A DNA stretch of 40,632 nt from an uncultured Collinsella sp. (GTDB lineage: Bacteria > Actinomycetota > Coriobacteriia > Coriobacteriales > Coriobacteriaceae): contig CALJCO010000028.1 of assembly GCA_938023905.1 (NCBI GenBank), forward strand, positions 1 through 40,632, given 5' to 3'. The notes beneath the pieces were generated by a model. The model had not been told where the DNA came from, did not search any database, and saw only the letters and a list, made by a program, of their open reading frames with translations. Made by a program: the position numbers and the translations under genes. Shown here piece by piece: positions 25,408-34,436 of the stretch (position 1 is its first letter; every line of letters begins with the position of its first letter).

Positions 25408-26457
25408 TTAGGCGGTTTTTGCGCCCGTCCGGTTAAGAAAAGCTGCCAGATGCGTACACATCACGCAGCGCGCGGGCTTGGCGCTGGCGATCGGCCCAAA
25501 CAACAGACCGAGTCCCCGATGGTTATCCTTGAGCGCGGCGACCATCTGACGGGTTCGAGGCGCCTCGAGCATATCACGCATGCGGGCGGAACGCTCGATT
25601 GACGACACTCCATGCGGGCTCAGACACAAATTCTCGATGCAGGCGACCAGTCCGGCAAAGTAGAACTTTTGGCTTGCCAGCTTGAGCCGACCACCGCTAT
25701 CTGCTTCCGAGAGTGAGTCCGCAAGCTCGTCGAGCGCTCGAGTGTCATCGGATATCCTGGCATACATGGTGGGATCAAAGGCATCTGTAAGCTTAGGCGC
25801 CGCCGCGTGGAAACAAGCGTCGCCGCATCCGGAGACGCGCTGTGCCTGCGAGAGCGCGCACGCCATAAACCCAACCGTGCGAAACGTCTTATCGCACAAA
25901 AGACATGCCTCAAACAGTGGACGGCTGTACATCACGCCAGAGACTTGAGCAACCAAGCCGCCTAAAATCAACTGGGGCAGCCCAGTCACCATAGAAGACT
26001 CGTCTTCTATGGCAATAGAGGCAGCATCCAAGACGCGCGAATGACGCTCGCGATGCGCATCGTATCGATCGAGCGACACCGAGGGGAGCACAATGTCTGC
26101 CGCAGTATCGCACGCGATATCGACCATCTTGGAAAGGGCCTGCGGAGCAAACCACTCATCGGCGTTCATGGCGATGATTTGAGAGCCGCGCGAGGCATCA
26201 AAACCGGCACGAAGACAAGCGCCGCGCTTCGCGTCCTCGACGTCAATCAAATCAATATGGATGTCCCTGTCGGCAGCAACTTGAAGCGAATGGCGCACAC
26301 CGGGCACAGCATCGCGGCAGACAACGACAATCTGCAAATCATAGAGGTCTTGGTTCTGGATACTCTCGAGCGCACGCATCGCATAGCTGGGCGAACCTTC
26401 TACCACAAGGATCACCGAAAGTCGCGGATGCGAACAACGTCGAACCAAGTTTTCCAT
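25408..26457 (-). CDS. Family 2 glycosyltransferase-like protein
   Basis: A 349-residue protein with an N-terminal GT-A fold: LSVILVVEGSPSYAMRALESIQNQDLYDLQIVVV, AKRGACLRAGFDASRGSQIIAMNADEWF, matching family 2 glycosyltransferases in the nucleotide-binding part. The usual DxD metal motif appears as NADEW. The C-terminal 200 residues are helical and not recognised; they include several Cys but no membrane helix. The acceptor cannot be predicted; cell-surface glycan synthesis is likely. The ATG at 26457 has GAGAGG directly touching it, which is too close; a TTG four codons in would have better spacing. It lies between truA and argR with no evident partner genes. Confidence 0.7.
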   Translation of the reverse strand: MENLVRRCSHPRLSVILVVEGSPSYAMRALESIQNQDLYDLQIVVVCRDAVPGVRHSLQVAADRDIHIDLIDVEDAKRGACLRAGFDASRGSQIIAMNADEWFAPQALSKMVDIACDTAADIVLPSVSLDRYDAHRERHSRVLDAASIAIEDESSMVTGLPQLILGGLVAQVSGVMYSRPLFEACLLCDKTFRTVGFMACALSQAQRVSGCGDACFHAAAPKLTDAFDPTMYARISDDTRALDELADSLSEADSGGRLKLASQKFYFAGLVACIENLCLSPHGVSSIERSARMRDMLEAPRTRQMVAALKDNHRGLGLLFGPIASAKPARCVMCTHLAAFLNRTGAKTA

Positions 26458-26609
26458 CCTCTCGATAGCACCAAATCAAACTGTCGTTCATGGTACACCC
26501 GAGCTATAAAAGCAACGAGCCGCCTAACATGTTGCACGCCAAGAACAGATGTTGCACACGCGCAGCTCACACATAGTATGTGCAAGGCACAGACGCGCCG
26601 AGCACTCCC

Positions 26610-27434
26610 CTAGTCGAGAACGACAAGCTCGTCGGGGCCGTAATCCACACCCATAAACGTAAGGCCGCAGGCAGGCGCCGTGGGACCCGCAGCGGTTCGG
26701 TCACGGGCGTCAATAACCTCGCGCATCCACTGGGGATCGCGACGATGCATGCCAATCTCCACGAGCGTTCCTACAATGGTACGCACCATCGAGTGCAAAA
26801 ACGCATTGCCCTCGATAGTGAAGGTCAGGATATCCTCGCCAAAAGCGACCTCGTGGCCAAACTCCGCACGCATCACGCAGCGGTGCGTGGGCTTGCCCAC
26901 AGCAGAGGCAACCTTGCAAAAGCTCTTAAAGTCCTGCTCGCCCAAAAGCGCAGGGCAGGCGGCCGCCATCGCATCGACGTCGAGGGGATAGCGATGCCAC
27001 CACACCGCACCGCGCGAGAGCACGGGGCGCGCATCGCGATCGGCAATACGGTACGTATACGTACGGGACCGCGCGTCAAAGCGGGCAGAAAAGCCCCTAC
27101 GGGCCTTGTAGACCTCGTTTATGGCGATATCTTTGGGCAGGAGGGCATCCATAGCCCTCAGCCACCTACGGCGCGTCAGAGCAAGCTCAGCGTCCGTTAC
27201 GGGCACGCTAATGTACTGGGCCACCGCATGCACGCCGGCATCGGTACGACCCGCACACGTCAGATCGATCGGGCGGCGCAGCAGCGTCTCGATAGCGCGG
27301 CGCAACTCGCCCGCAACGGTCGTCTGGCCCGGCTGCTCGGCAAATCCGCTATAGGACGAGCCATCATAGGCAACACAGAATACAAGCGTGGCATCGAGCT
27401 CAGGAATCGAATTGAAATCAGACGGCGCGGTCAT
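26610..27434 (-). CDS. truA: tRNA pseudouridine(38-40) synthase TruA
   Basis: Isomerises uridines 38-40 in the tRNA anticodon arm. The 274-residue product has the motif AGRTDAGVHA with the catalytic Asp, the N-terminal YDGSSYSGFAEQPGQTTV and the C-terminal FLHSMVRTIVGTLVEIG of TruA. The start at 27434 follows GGGAG at 5 nt. It sits just after rplQ, the usual place in many bacteria, but a strong terminator separates it from the ribosomal operon, so it may depend on read-through or its own promoter. Confidence 0.97.
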   Translation of the reverse strand: MTAPSDFNSIPELDATLVFCVAYDGSSYSGFAEQPGQTTVAGELRRAIETLLRRPIDLTCAGRTDAGVHAVAQYISVPVTDAELALTRRRWLRAMDALLPKDIAINEVYKARRGFSARFDARSRTYTYRIADRDARPVLSRGAVWWHRYPLDVDAMAAACPALLGEQDFKSFCKVASAVGKPTHRCVMRAEFGHEVAFGEDILTFTIEGNAFLHSMVRTIVGTLVEIGMHRRDPQWMREVIDARDRTAAGPTAPACGLTFMGVDYGPDELVVLD

Positions 27435-27469
27435 GGGCGCTCCCAACAAACAATCAACGGTATCGCGAC

Positions 27470-27500
27470 AAAAAAAGAGGGGTACGCGAACGTACCCCTC
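27470..27500 (-). terminator. Intrinsic terminator of the ribosomal operon
   Basis: Perfect 10-bp stem GAGGGGTACG (27477-27486) with CGTACCCCTC (27491-27500), tetraloop TTCG on the minus strand, followed by seven T. It ends the rplE-rplQ transcript. Confidence 0.95.
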
Positions 27501-27526
27501 GAATATAGCCTATGCAGACGGATTGT

Positions 27527-27994
27527 CTACTCAGCGGTCTCCTCAGCAGGAGCCTCCTCGACGGCCTCGACCTTCTTGGGAGCAGCGGCCTTCTTGGGGG
27601 CCGGAGCAGCCTTCTTGGCCTTAGGCGTGCAAGGCTCGGTGACGAGCTCCATGATAACGATAGGAGCGTTGTCGCCCTTACGGTTGCCGAGCTTCATGAT
27701 GCGGGTATAACCGCCGTTGCGGTCCTGCCACATGCCCTGGGCAGCCTTGTCGAAGATCTCGGCAACGAGCTGCTTATCGCCGAGCTTGGCGATAGCCAGA
27801 CGACGAGAGTGCAGGTCGCCCTTCTTGGCCCAAGTGATGATCGGATCGACGACCGAACGCAGCGCCTTAGCGCGGGTCTCGGTGGTCTTGATGCGGTCGT
27901 TCTCGAAGAGGGCCTTAGCAAGGCTCTTCTTCATGGCCTTGGTGTGGCTCGCATCGGTGCCGAGCTTCAGGCCCTTCTTAACGTTGTGACGCAT
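27527..27994 (-). CDS. rplQ: 50S ribosomal protein L17 with charged C-terminal tail
   Basis: L17 lies near the peptide exit tunnel. The first 118 residues form the normal fold (MRHNVKKGLKLG, TTETRAKALRSVVDPIITWAK, GGYTRIMKLGNRKGDNAPIVIMELV). A tail of about 35 residues rich in Lys-Ala-Pro, then Glu, follows and resembles the tail of L31 in this genome. Last gene of the operon, 30 bp after rpoA, before a strong terminator. Confidence 0.97.
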   Translation of the reverse strand: MRHNVKKGLKLGTDASHTKAMKKSLAKALFENDRIKTTETRAKALRSVVDPIITWAKKGDLHSRRLAIAKLGDKQLVAEIFDKAAQGMWQDRNGGYTRIMKLGNRKGDNAPIVIMELVTEPCTPKAKKAAPAPKKAAAPKKVEAVEEAPAEETAE

Positions 27995-28024
27995 GGTCTA
28001 GTTTCTCCTCAAATATGCGAAGCA

Positions 28025-28966
28025 TTAAGCCTTCAGGCTCAGGCCCATGGACTCAAGCTTGTCCTTCACTTCCTCGATCGACTTAACACCGAAGTTACGG
28101 ATGTTGAGCAGATCGTTCTCCGAGAACTCAACGAGTTGACGGACCGAGTGAATGCTGGCGCGCTTAAGGCAGTTGTAAGAACGGACGGAAAGGTCCAGAT
28201 CCTCGATCTGCTTGTCCAGCTCGGCGTTGTCGTTGGTGACCTCGGGAGCGAAGATCGAAGCCTCCTCCTCAACCTCGGGGGTCTCGGCAAGGTTCATAAA
28301 GGCGGCCATATGCTGATTGATGATATTGGCAGCCTGGACCACGGCGTCGCGCGGGGCGATGGAGCCGTTGGTCTCGATCTCGAGGACAAGGCGGTCGTAG
28401 TCGGTGTGCTGACCGACACGGCAAGCCTCAACGAGCTTGGCGCAACGGGAAACCGGCGAGTACAGCGAGTCGACGTGGATCACACCGATGGGATCGTTGT
28501 CGCGCTTGTTGGCCTCGCCAGAGACATAGCCGCGGCCATAGCCGATGCGCATGCTCATGGTGAGATGGCCACCCTCGGTGAGCGTAGCGATGTGCTGCTC
28601 GGGGTTGACCAGCTCAAACTCGGACGGAATAAAGAAGTCCGCACCGGTGACCTCGCAGGGGCCGTCAACCGAGATGGTGGCGGTCGCCTCGTCGGTCGTG
28701 CCGAGAGCCCTGAAGACAAGACCCTTGACATTCAGGACGATGTCGGTGACATCCTCGACCATGTTAGGGATGGTCATGAACTCGTGCTGCGCACCATCGA
28801 TCTGAATAGCCTCGACGGCGGCACCCTCGAGCGAGGACAGAAGAACGCGACGAAGGGAGTTACCCAGCGTATCGCCGTAACCACGCTCGAGCGGCTCGAC
28901 GGAGACACGAGCAGACGTCTCGTTGATCTCTTCGACCTGAACCTGAGGCCTAATGAATTCTGACAT
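28025..28966 (-). CDS. rpoA: DNA-directed RNA polymerase subunit alpha
   Basis: Scaffold for RNA polymerase assembly. The 313-residue protein has the N-terminal dimerisation domain (ERGYGDTLGNSLRRVLLSSLEGAAV) and the C-terminal helix-hairpin-helix domain (SVRSYNCLKRASIHSVRQLVEFSENDLLNIRNFGVKSIEEVK) that contacts promoter UP elements and activators. GGAGG lies before the ATG. It sits between rpsD and rplQ, the universal order of the alpha operon. Confidence 0.98.
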   Translation of the reverse strand: MSEFIRPQVQVEEINETSARVSVEPLERGYGDTLGNSLRRVLLSSLEGAAVEAIQIDGAQHEFMTIPNMVEDVTDIVLNVKGLVFRALGTTDEATATISVDGPCEVTGADFFIPSEFELVNPEQHIATLTEGGHLTMSMRIGYGRGYVSGEANKRDNDPIGVIHVDSLYSPVSRCAKLVEACRVGQHTDYDRLVLEIETNGSIAPRDAVVQAANIINQHMAAFMNLAETPEVEEEASIFAPEVTNDNAELDKQIEDLDLSVRSYNCLKRASIHSVRQLVEFSENDLLNIRNFGVKSIEEVKDKLESMGLSLKA

Positions 28967-28998
28967 GTATTACCTCCAGCCTCAGCAGCCCGGATGGA

Positions 28999-29595
28999 CT
29001 ACTTAGAGTAGAGCTCGACGATGAGCTGCTCGTTGATATCACCGCTGATCTGCTCACGCGTCGGCAGAGCGAGCACGTTACCAGACAGCTTCTCGATATC
29101 GACCTCGAGCCAGCCAGGGACCTCAAAGCGCTCGGAGGAAATCAGGGCCTCCTTGATGGGGAGGAGGTCACGGAACTTCTCGCCGACAGCGACGACGTCG
29201 CCGGCCTTGACGCGGTAGGACGGGATGTCCACACGCTTGCCGTTCACGGTGAAGTGACCGTGACGGACGGACTGACGAGCCTCTTTGCGGGTGCGGGCGA
29301 AGCCAAGACGGAAGACGACGTTGTCGAGGCGAGACTCAAGGATGATCATGAGGTTCTCACCGGTGACGCCGTTCATCTTGCGGGCCTTGTTGAAGTAGCC
29401 GTGGAACTGCTTCTCCAGAACGCCATAGATGAACTTGACCTTCTGCTTCTCGCGCAGCTGCATGCCGTACTCAGATTCCTTGCGACGGCGCTTGGGCTGA
29501 CGGATAGATTCCTTCTTGCTGCTGTAACCGAGCTCAGCGGGATCGATCCCGAGCTGACGGCAGCGCTTAAGAACAGGAGTCCTGTCGATTGCCAT
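28999..29595 (-). CDS. rpsD: 30S ribosomal protein S4
   Basis: Primary 16S rRNA-binding protein, 198 residues, with the S4 domain (SRLDNVVFRLGFARTRKEARQSVRHGHFTVNGKRVDIPSY). The N-terminus (MAIDRTPVLKRCRQLGIDP) lacks the CxxC zinc knuckle, so this is the zinc-free form. AAAGGA precedes the ATG. In some bacteria S4 represses its own operon; no clear pseudoknot was identified here. Confidence 0.98.
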   Translation of the reverse strand: MAIDRTPVLKRCRQLGIDPAELGYSSKKESIRQPKRRRKESEYGMQLREKQKVKFIYGVLEKQFHGYFNKARKMNGVTGENLMIILESRLDNVVFRLGFARTRKEARQSVRHGHFTVNGKRVDIPSYRVKAGDVVAVGEKFRDLLPIKEALISSERFEVPGWLEVDIEKLSGNVLALPTREQISGDINEQLIVELYSK

Positions 29596-29614
29596 ATTGA
29601 TACGATCCTTTCAG

Positions 29615-30019
29615 TTACACGCGGCGACGCTTCTTGGGGCGGCAGCCGTTGTGCGGAATGGGGGTCTTGTCCTGGATGCTCGAGACCTCGAGGCCAGCAG
29701 CCTGGAGGGAGCGGATGGCGGTCTCACGACCGGAGCCGGGGCCCTTGACGAAGACGGAAACCTTCTTCATACCGTGCTCCATGGCCTGCTTGGCAGCAGC
29801 CTCGGCAGCCATCTGGGCAGCGAACGGCGTGGACTTACGGGAGCCCTTGAAGCCCACCTGGCCAGCCGACTTCCAGGAAATGACGTTGCCCTGGGGATCG
29901 GTGATCGAAACGATCGTGTTGTTGAACGTAGAACGAATGTGAGCCTGGCCCACGGAAATGTTCTTACGGTCCGCGCGCTTCAGACGGGCAGCGCGAACGT
30001 TCTTCTTAGCAGTAGCCAT
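29615..30019 (-). CDS. rpsK: 30S ribosomal protein S11
   Basis: Platform protein of the small subunit, 134 residues, with GQAHIRSTFNNTIVSITD, KGSRKSTPFAAQMAAE and the C-terminal GCRPKKRRRV, all standard for S11. AGGAG before the ATG; 14 bp after rpsM. Confidence 0.98.
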   Translation of the reverse strand: MATAKKNVRAARLKRADRKNISVGQAHIRSTFNNTIVSITDPQGNVISWKSAGQVGFKGSRKSTPFAAQMAAEAAAKQAMEHGMKKVSVFVKGPGSGRETAIRSLQAAGLEVSSIQDKTPIPHNGCRPKKRRRV

Positions 30020-30033
30020 CTATCTAGCGCTCC

Positions 30034-30408
30034 TTATTTCTTCTTCTTAGCACCGATCTGACGCTTCGGGCCCTTGCGGGTACGAGCGTTAGTGTGGGTG
30101 CGCTGGCCGCGGACCGGGAGGCCCTTGCGGTGACGAAGGCCGCGGTTGCAGCCGATGTCCATAAGGCGCTTGACGTTCTGGTTGCGCTCACGGCGGAGGT
30201 CGCCCTCAACCATGATCTGGTTCTTATCGATATAATCACGGATGGCGTTAACCTCATCCTCGGTGAGGTCCTTAACGCGCGTATCCACGTTAACGTTGCA
30301 CTCGACGCAGATCTTCGTCGCAGTGGTGCGGCCGATGCCGTAAATGTAGGTCAGACCGATCTCAACGCGCTTCTCACGCGGGAGGTCGACACCATTAATA
30401 CGGGCCAA
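30034..30408 (-). CDS. rpsM: 30S ribosomal protein S13
   Basis: Head protein of the small subunit that contacts the P-site tRNA, 124 residues. MARINGVDLPREKRVEIGLTYIYGIG and the C-terminal GLPVRGQRTHTNARTRKGP are typical. First of the alpha-operon genes after rpmJ, 14 bp apart. Confidence 0.98.
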   Translation of the reverse strand: MARINGVDLPREKRVEIGLTYIYGIGRTTATKICVECNVNVDTRVKDLTEDEVNAIRDYIDKNQIMVEGDLRRERNQNVKRLMDIGCNRGLRHRKGLPVRGQRTHTNARTRKGPKRQIGAKKKK

Positions 30409-30422
30409 CGTAGTCTCCTCTC

Positions 30423-30536
30423 TTAACCCTGACGCTGCTTATGACGGGGGTTCTCGCAAATGACGAGGACCTTGCCATGGCGCCTAATGATTTTGCACTT
30501 ATCGCACATCTTCTTGACCGAAGGACGTACCTTCAT
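30423..30536 (-). CDS. rpmJ: 50S ribosomal protein L36
   Basis: A 37-residue protein, MKVRPSVKKMCDKCKIIRRH at the start and ENPRHKQRQG at the end. The CDKC and the CxxxxH set (C11, C14, C27, H32) bind zinc, so this is the zinc-containing form. AAAGGAAG lies before the ATG. It follows a 150-bp gap after infA, larger than the other gaps of the operon. Confidence 0.97.
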   Translation of the reverse strand: MKVRPSVKKMCDKCKIIRRHGKVLVICENPRHKQRQG

Positions 30537-30686
30537 CGTTCTTCCTTTCGGTAGCGCTCAAACTACTTCCCTACTATCTACTCGCCCAGCCGCAGGCGTT
30601 TAAAACTATGGCTGGTCTTCACACACAATCCGACCGTAGGTTGAGCTAAGCCTGCAGCCGGAAGTGGAGTGCGTGTATGCGTGCCG
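30537..30686 (-). other. infA-rpmJ gap, possible internal promoter region
   Basis: A 150-bp gap within an otherwise tightly packed operon. On the minus strand it contains TTGTGT, 17 bp, TTTTAA and the T-rich TAGATAGTAG, weak promoter-like matches. It could start an alpha-operon transcript (rpmJ-rplQ). No coding frame is seen. Confidence 0.35.
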
Positions 30687-30905
30687 CTATTTGTAGCGAT
30701 AGGTGATGCGGCCACGGGTCAGGTCGTACGGGGAAAGCTCCACGACAACCCTGTCACCGGGGAGAATACGGATGTAATTCATTCGAATCTTGCCAGAAAT
30801 GTTGCACAGAACCGAATGACCGTTCTCGAGCTCGACCTTAAACATGGCGTTGGGCAGCGGCTCCTTTACCGTACCCTCGAGCTCAATTGCGTCTTCCTTC
30901 TTCAC
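30687..30905 (-). CDS. infA: Translation initiation factor IF-1
   Basis: Small S1-fold protein (72 residues) that occupies the A site during initiation: KKEDAIELEGTVKEPLPNAMFKVE and GKIRMNYIRILPGDRVVVELSPYDLTRGRI are standard. No ATG exists at the expected position. A GTG at 30905 gives the canonical MKKEDAIE start; a TTG at 30911 is the alternative. The weak start and moderate ribosome binding site (AGAAAG) are worth noting for a core factor. Confidence 0.95.
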   Translation of the reverse strand: MKKEDAIELEGTVKEPLPNAMFKVELENGHSVLCNISGKIRMNYIRILPGDRVVVELSPYDLTRGRITYRYK

Positions 30906-31019
30906 AAGCAATCATCTTTCTCTAGAAAACGACAGCGATTGAGTATTCTACAATACGCATGCACGTATCGTAATATCTTCGTAATGGCTCCACAACTAAG
31001 CGGAACTTGTTACTTTTCA

Positions 31020-31062
31020 GAAATGTAGATGCCGACGTGTTTGAACGCGGCCCCTACATTTC
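31020..31062. repeat. Hairpin R12 at the map stop codon (GAAATGTAG arms)
   Basis: Perfect 9-bp arms GAAATGTAG (31020-31028) and CTACATTTC (31054-31062) with an inner GCCG/CGGC stem and a 25-nt loop. The TAG stop of map lies in the arm on the minus strand. It lacks the GTCCC core but has a GGGG-x-CGTTC-like stretch on the minus strand, so family membership is doubtful. Confidence 0.6.
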
Positions 31063-31842
31063 ACCGCCCTGCAAGGAACACCAAGCACCTTGGGCATCCG
31101 TGGTGAGAATCACCGGACCGTCATTGGTAATGGCGACGGTATTCTCGTAGTGCGCGGCGGGCAGGTGGTCGTTGGTCGTAACAATCCAACCGTCGGAGCC
31201 CGTGCTCACATGGTTGGAACCCATCGTAACCATCGGCTCGATGGCAATGACCATGCCGGCCTGGAGGCGAACGCCCCTCCCCTTCTTTCCATAGTTAGGA
31301 ACGTTGGGGTCCTCGTGCATCACGCGGCCAATGCCATGGCCCACATAGTCACGAAGCACGCCGTAACCGTGAGACTCGGCGAGGGACTGAACGGCATAAC
31401 CGACGTCCCCGATATGGTTACCGGGAACAGTCTGCTCGATGGCAGCCTTAAGACAATCGCGCGTGACCTCGCACAGGGCCTTAGCCTCGGGCGTGGGGGT
31501 GCCGACGAAAAACGTCCAAGCGTTATCGCCGACCCAACCGTCGACAACGGCTCCCGTATCGATGGAGATGATATCGCCATCGCGCAGGATCATGTCGGGG
31601 TTGGGAATACCGTGGACCACGGCATCATTGATCGATGCGCAAATGGTCCCCGGGAACCCGCCGTAACCCTTAAAGGCCGGGGTGCCGCCATGCATGCGGA
31701 TAATCTGCTCCGCAAGCTGATCGAGCTCAAAAGTCGAAACACCGGGGCGCACCATGGCTCCAACGTGGCGGAGCGCCATCTTAGATAGCGCTCCTGCCTT
31801 CTTCATCTGCTCGATTTGCGTTGCAGACTTAATCTTGATCAT
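31054..31842 (-). CDS. map: Type I methionine aminopeptidase
   Basis: Removes the N-terminal Met of new proteins. The 262-residue enzyme shows the metal ligands in ISIDTGAVVDGWVGDNAWTF (two Asp), HGIGRVMHEDP (His), IEPMVTMG (Glu) and HYENTVAI (Glu). The ATG at 31842 overlaps the adk stop codon (ATGA), so translation is coupled; the open frame further upstream is the adk shadow. The stop codon lies in a hairpin arm, and a 150-bp gap to infA follows. Confidence 0.97.
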   Translation of the reverse strand: MIKIKSATQIEQMKKAGALSKMALRHVGAMVRPGVSTFELDQLAEQIIRMHGGTPAFKGYGGFPGTICASINDAVVHGIPNPDMILRDGDIISIDTGAVVDGWVGDNAWTFFVGTPTPEAKALCEVTRDCLKAAIEQTVPGNHIGDVGYAVQSLAESHGYGVLRDYVGHGIGRVMHEDPNVPNYGKKGRGVRLQAGMVIAIEPMVTMGSNHVSTGSDGWIVTTNDHLPAAHYENTVAITNDGPVILTTDAQGAWCSLQGGEM

Positions 31843-32465
31843 AGACCGAGAGCCTCTTTGACATCCCCGTACACGGTCTCGCGAGCCTGGTCGCCGTTGA
31901 CCGACTTGAGCAGACCCTGGCCACGATAGTAGTCGACGAGCGGGCTCGTGGACTTCTCGTAGACGTCGAGACGATTCTTGATGGTCTCGGGCTTGTCGTC
32001 GTCGCGCTGATACATCTCGCCGGCGCACTTGGGGCAGGTAGCATCGGCAGCGGTGCCGGTGTAACCACAGGCGCGGCAGGTGCGACGCGAAGACAGACGA
32101 TCGATGATGACCTCGGGGGCCACGTCGACCAGAAGGGCGCAGTCGATCTCGCGACCCATGGCGGAGAGCTCGGAGTCGAGCGTCACAGCCTGGGCGGTGT
32201 TGCGCGGGAAGCCGTCGAGGATGAAGCCCTGCTGGGCGTCATCGGCAGCAAGGCGCTCCTTGACAAGGTCGATCACGAGCTGGTCGGGAACGAGCTCGCC
32301 AGCGTCCATGTACTTCTTAGCCTGAATACCAAGCTCGGTGCCACCCTTGACGGCAGCACGCAGCAGGTCGCCCGTGGAAATGTGAGCGACGCCAAACTCG
32401 GCGACGAGCTCCTGCGCGACGGTGCCCTTACCGGCACCCGGAGCTCCGAGCAATACGAGGTTCAT
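31839..32465 (-). CDS. adk: Adenylate kinase
   Basis: Converts ATP and AMP to two ADP. The 208-residue long-lid form has the P-loop GAPGAGKGT at the N-terminus, STGDLLR, ILDGFPRN, and a lid with CRAC and CPKC that binds zinc, like Gram-positive enzymes. The ATG at 32465 follows GGAGG at 7 nt. It overlaps map by 4 bp and follows secY, the common spc-operon order. Confidence 0.98.
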   Translation of the reverse strand: MNLVLLGAPGAGKGTVAQELVAEFGVAHISTGDLLRAAVKGGTELGIQAKKYMDAGELVPDQLVIDLVKERLAADDAQQGFILDGFPRNTAQAVTLDSELSAMGREIDCALLVDVAPEVIIDRLSSRRTCRACGYTGTAADATCPKCAGEMYQRDDDKPETIKNRLDVYEKSTSPLVDYYRGQGLLKSVNGDQARETVYGDVKEALGL

Positions 32466-32483
32466 GAGCAATCCTCCTCTAGC

Positions 32484-33770
32484 CTATTTAAAGAATCCAT
32501 CGTAATCATACATCTTGATCTGGCCTTCGAGCTTATCGACCGTGTCGAGCACGACGCCGACCATGATGAGGATGGACGTGCCGCCAAATGCCTGGATCAG
32601 ATGGTTACCCGTGAAGGAGAAGATGATCGAAGGCACGATGGCGATGAGCGCCAAAAAGACAGCGCTGGGAAGCGTGATCTTGTTGAGCGCGTTCTTGATG
32701 TAGGCCGCGGTAGCCCTACCCGGACGGACGCCCGGAATAAAGCCACCCTGCTTCTTAAGGTTGTCGGCCGTGTCATCGGGGTTGAACACCATGGAGGTGT
32801 AGAAGTACGCGAAGAACACGATGAGGACAACGTTAAGCACCCAGTTGAGCCAACCGGTCGAAAGCGCAGAGGCAACTGCCTGAATCCAGCCGATGCCGGG
32901 GAAGAACACGGCAATCTGAGCCGGGAAGTACAGCAGCGCCGAGGCAAAGATGATCGGCACGACGCCCGCGGTGTTGACCTTGATGGGCAGGTAGGTGGTC
33001 TGGCCACCCATCATGCGACGGCCCACGACGCGCTTGGCATAGGAGACCGGGATGCGGCGCTGGCCGCGCTCAAGGAAAACAATCAGCGGGATAACCAGCA
33101 GGATGATGGCGCAGATGATCACCATGGTGATGATGCCACCGGCATTACCCTCGGTGCTGGAGAAGATAGCCTGCGGAAGGCCGGCCATGATGTTCGCAAA
33201 GATGATCAGCGACATGCCATTGCCGATACCGCGCTGGGTGATGAGCTCACCAATCCACATGATCAGCATAGCGCCTGCGGTGAGCGTACCGACGATCATG
33301 AGGTCGAAGATGATCTCGGGAGCGCCGGCGCCATTGAAGCTGATGCCGAAGCTCTTAAAGAGGAAGAGGTAACCCACGGAGTTGAGGATTGCCAGAGCCA
33401 GGGTGAGGTAACGCGAATACTGCGTAATCTTGGTCTGACCGACCTCGCCCTCGCGGGCAAGCTCATGCAGGGAAGGCACGACGGCCTGGAGCATCTGGAG
33501 GATGATCGAGCTGGTGATGTAAGGCATGATGCCCAGCGAAAACACCGACACATAGCTCAACGCGCCGCCAGAGAAAAGATTCAGGAGGGCCATAGCACCT
33601 GCGGCGACCGAATTGTTATCGGTCGAGAAAAGGCCCAGCATCCCCTGGAAGGGAATGCCGGGCACAGGAACGTGCGCACCAATGCGGTACACGACGAGCA
33701 TAGCTATGGTAAAAAGAATCTTTTCGCGCAATTCTTTGATGCGGAAAGCATTCTTAAGACCATTTAGCAC
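32484..33770 (-). CDS. secY: Preprotein translocase subunit SecY
   Basis: Central channel of the Sec translocon, 428 residues with ten membrane helices; it works with SecA encoded at the left end. The N-terminal FRIKELREKILFTIAML, the plug region, the GERITQRGIGNG-like GELITQRGIGNGMSLIIF and the cytoplasmic loop RRIPVSYAKRVVG are typical. The start is GTG (33768-33770) and overlaps the rplO stop codon by 7 bp, which suggests translational coupling. Confidence 0.97.
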   Translation of the reverse strand: MLNGLKNAFRIKELREKILFTIAMLVVYRIGAHVPVPGIPFQGMLGLFSTDNNSVAAGAMALLNLFSGGALSYVSVFSLGIMPYITSSIILQMLQAVVPSLHELAREGEVGQTKITQYSRYLTLALAILNSVGYLFLFKSFGISFNGAGAPEIIFDLMIVGTLTAGAMLIMWIGELITQRGIGNGMSLIIFANIMAGLPQAIFSSTEGNAGGIITMVIICAIILLVIPLIVFLERGQRRIPVSYAKRVVGRRMMGGQTTYLPIKVNTAGVVPIIFASALLYFPAQIAVFFPGIGWIQAVASALSTGWLNWVLNVVLIVFFAYFYTSMVFNPDDTADNLKKQGGFIPGVRPGRATAAYIKNALNKITLPSAVFLALIAIVPSIIFSFTGNHLIQAFGGTSILIMVGVVLDTVDKLEGQIKMYDYDGFFK

Positions 33771-34213
33771 GGCAGCTCGACCTTTCCGCCAGCGGCCTCG
33801 ATCTTGGCCTGCGCAGAAGCGCTGACCTTGTCGACCTTGACCGTGAACTTCTTGGTGAGCTCACCATTGCCGAGCACCTTGACGGGCTCGAACTCGCTCT
33901 TGGTGATGCGAGCGGCCTTAAGAGCGGCACCGTCGATTACGGCGCCGTCCTCGAACTTACGCTCGAGACGCTCAACGTTAACAGCGGTGTACTCGATACG
34001 ACGGGGGTTGCGGAAGCCCGGAAGCTTGGGCAGGCGCATAGCCAGCGGAGTCTGGCCACCCTCGAAGCCGGCACCCTTGGTGCCACCAGAGCGGGAACCC
34101 TGGCCCTTCTGGCCGCGGCCAGAAGTGGTGCCGTGACCCGAAGAATTGCCACGGCCGACGCGCTTGCGGTTCTTGGTGGAACCGGGCGCGGGAGTAAGAT
34201 CGTGAAGCTGCAT
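33764..34213 (-). CDS. rplO: 50S ribosomal protein L15
   Basis: Late-assembly protein of the large subunit, 149 residues. MQLHDLTPAPGSTKNRKRVGRG, the Gly/Arg-rich SSGHGTTSGRGQKGQGSRSG and the GFEGGQTPLAMRLPKL segment are standard. Its end overlaps the secY start by 7 bp. Confidence 0.98.
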   Translation of the reverse strand: MQLHDLTPAPGSTKNRKRVGRGNSSGHGTTSGRGQKGQGSRSGGTKGAGFEGGQTPLAMRLPKLPGFRNPRRIEYTAVNVERLERKFEDGAVIDGAALKAARITKSEFEPVKVLGNGELTKKFTVKVDKVSASAQAKIEAAGGKVELPC

Positions 34214-34216
34214 TTG

Positions 34217-34399
34217 CTACTCCTCTACAATCTCGACAAGGTGCTTGACCTTGAAGATCATGCCGCGGACGGACTCGTTGTCAGCAATCTCGCGAACCTC
34301 GCGGATCCTGTGGAGACCGAGGGCACGGACAGTACGGACCTGGTCCTGCTTGCAACCGTTGGTGCTGCGGACCTGCTTGATCTTGATGGTGTCAGCCAT
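34217..34399 (-). CDS. rpmD: 50S ribosomal protein L30
   Basis: A 60-residue protein with IKIKQVRSTNGCKQDQVRTV and LGLHRIREVREIADNESVRGMI, typical for bacterial L30. Its ribosome binding site GGAG lies inside the out-of-frame tail of rpsE (34402-34436), which ends with TAA just before this gene. Confidence 0.97.
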   Translation of the reverse strand: MADTIKIKQVRSTNGCKQDQVRTVRALGLHRIREVREIADNESVRGMIFKVKHLVEIVEE

Positions 34400-34436
34400 G
34401 CTTAGTTCTCCTTACCGACGAACATCTCGGAGACCG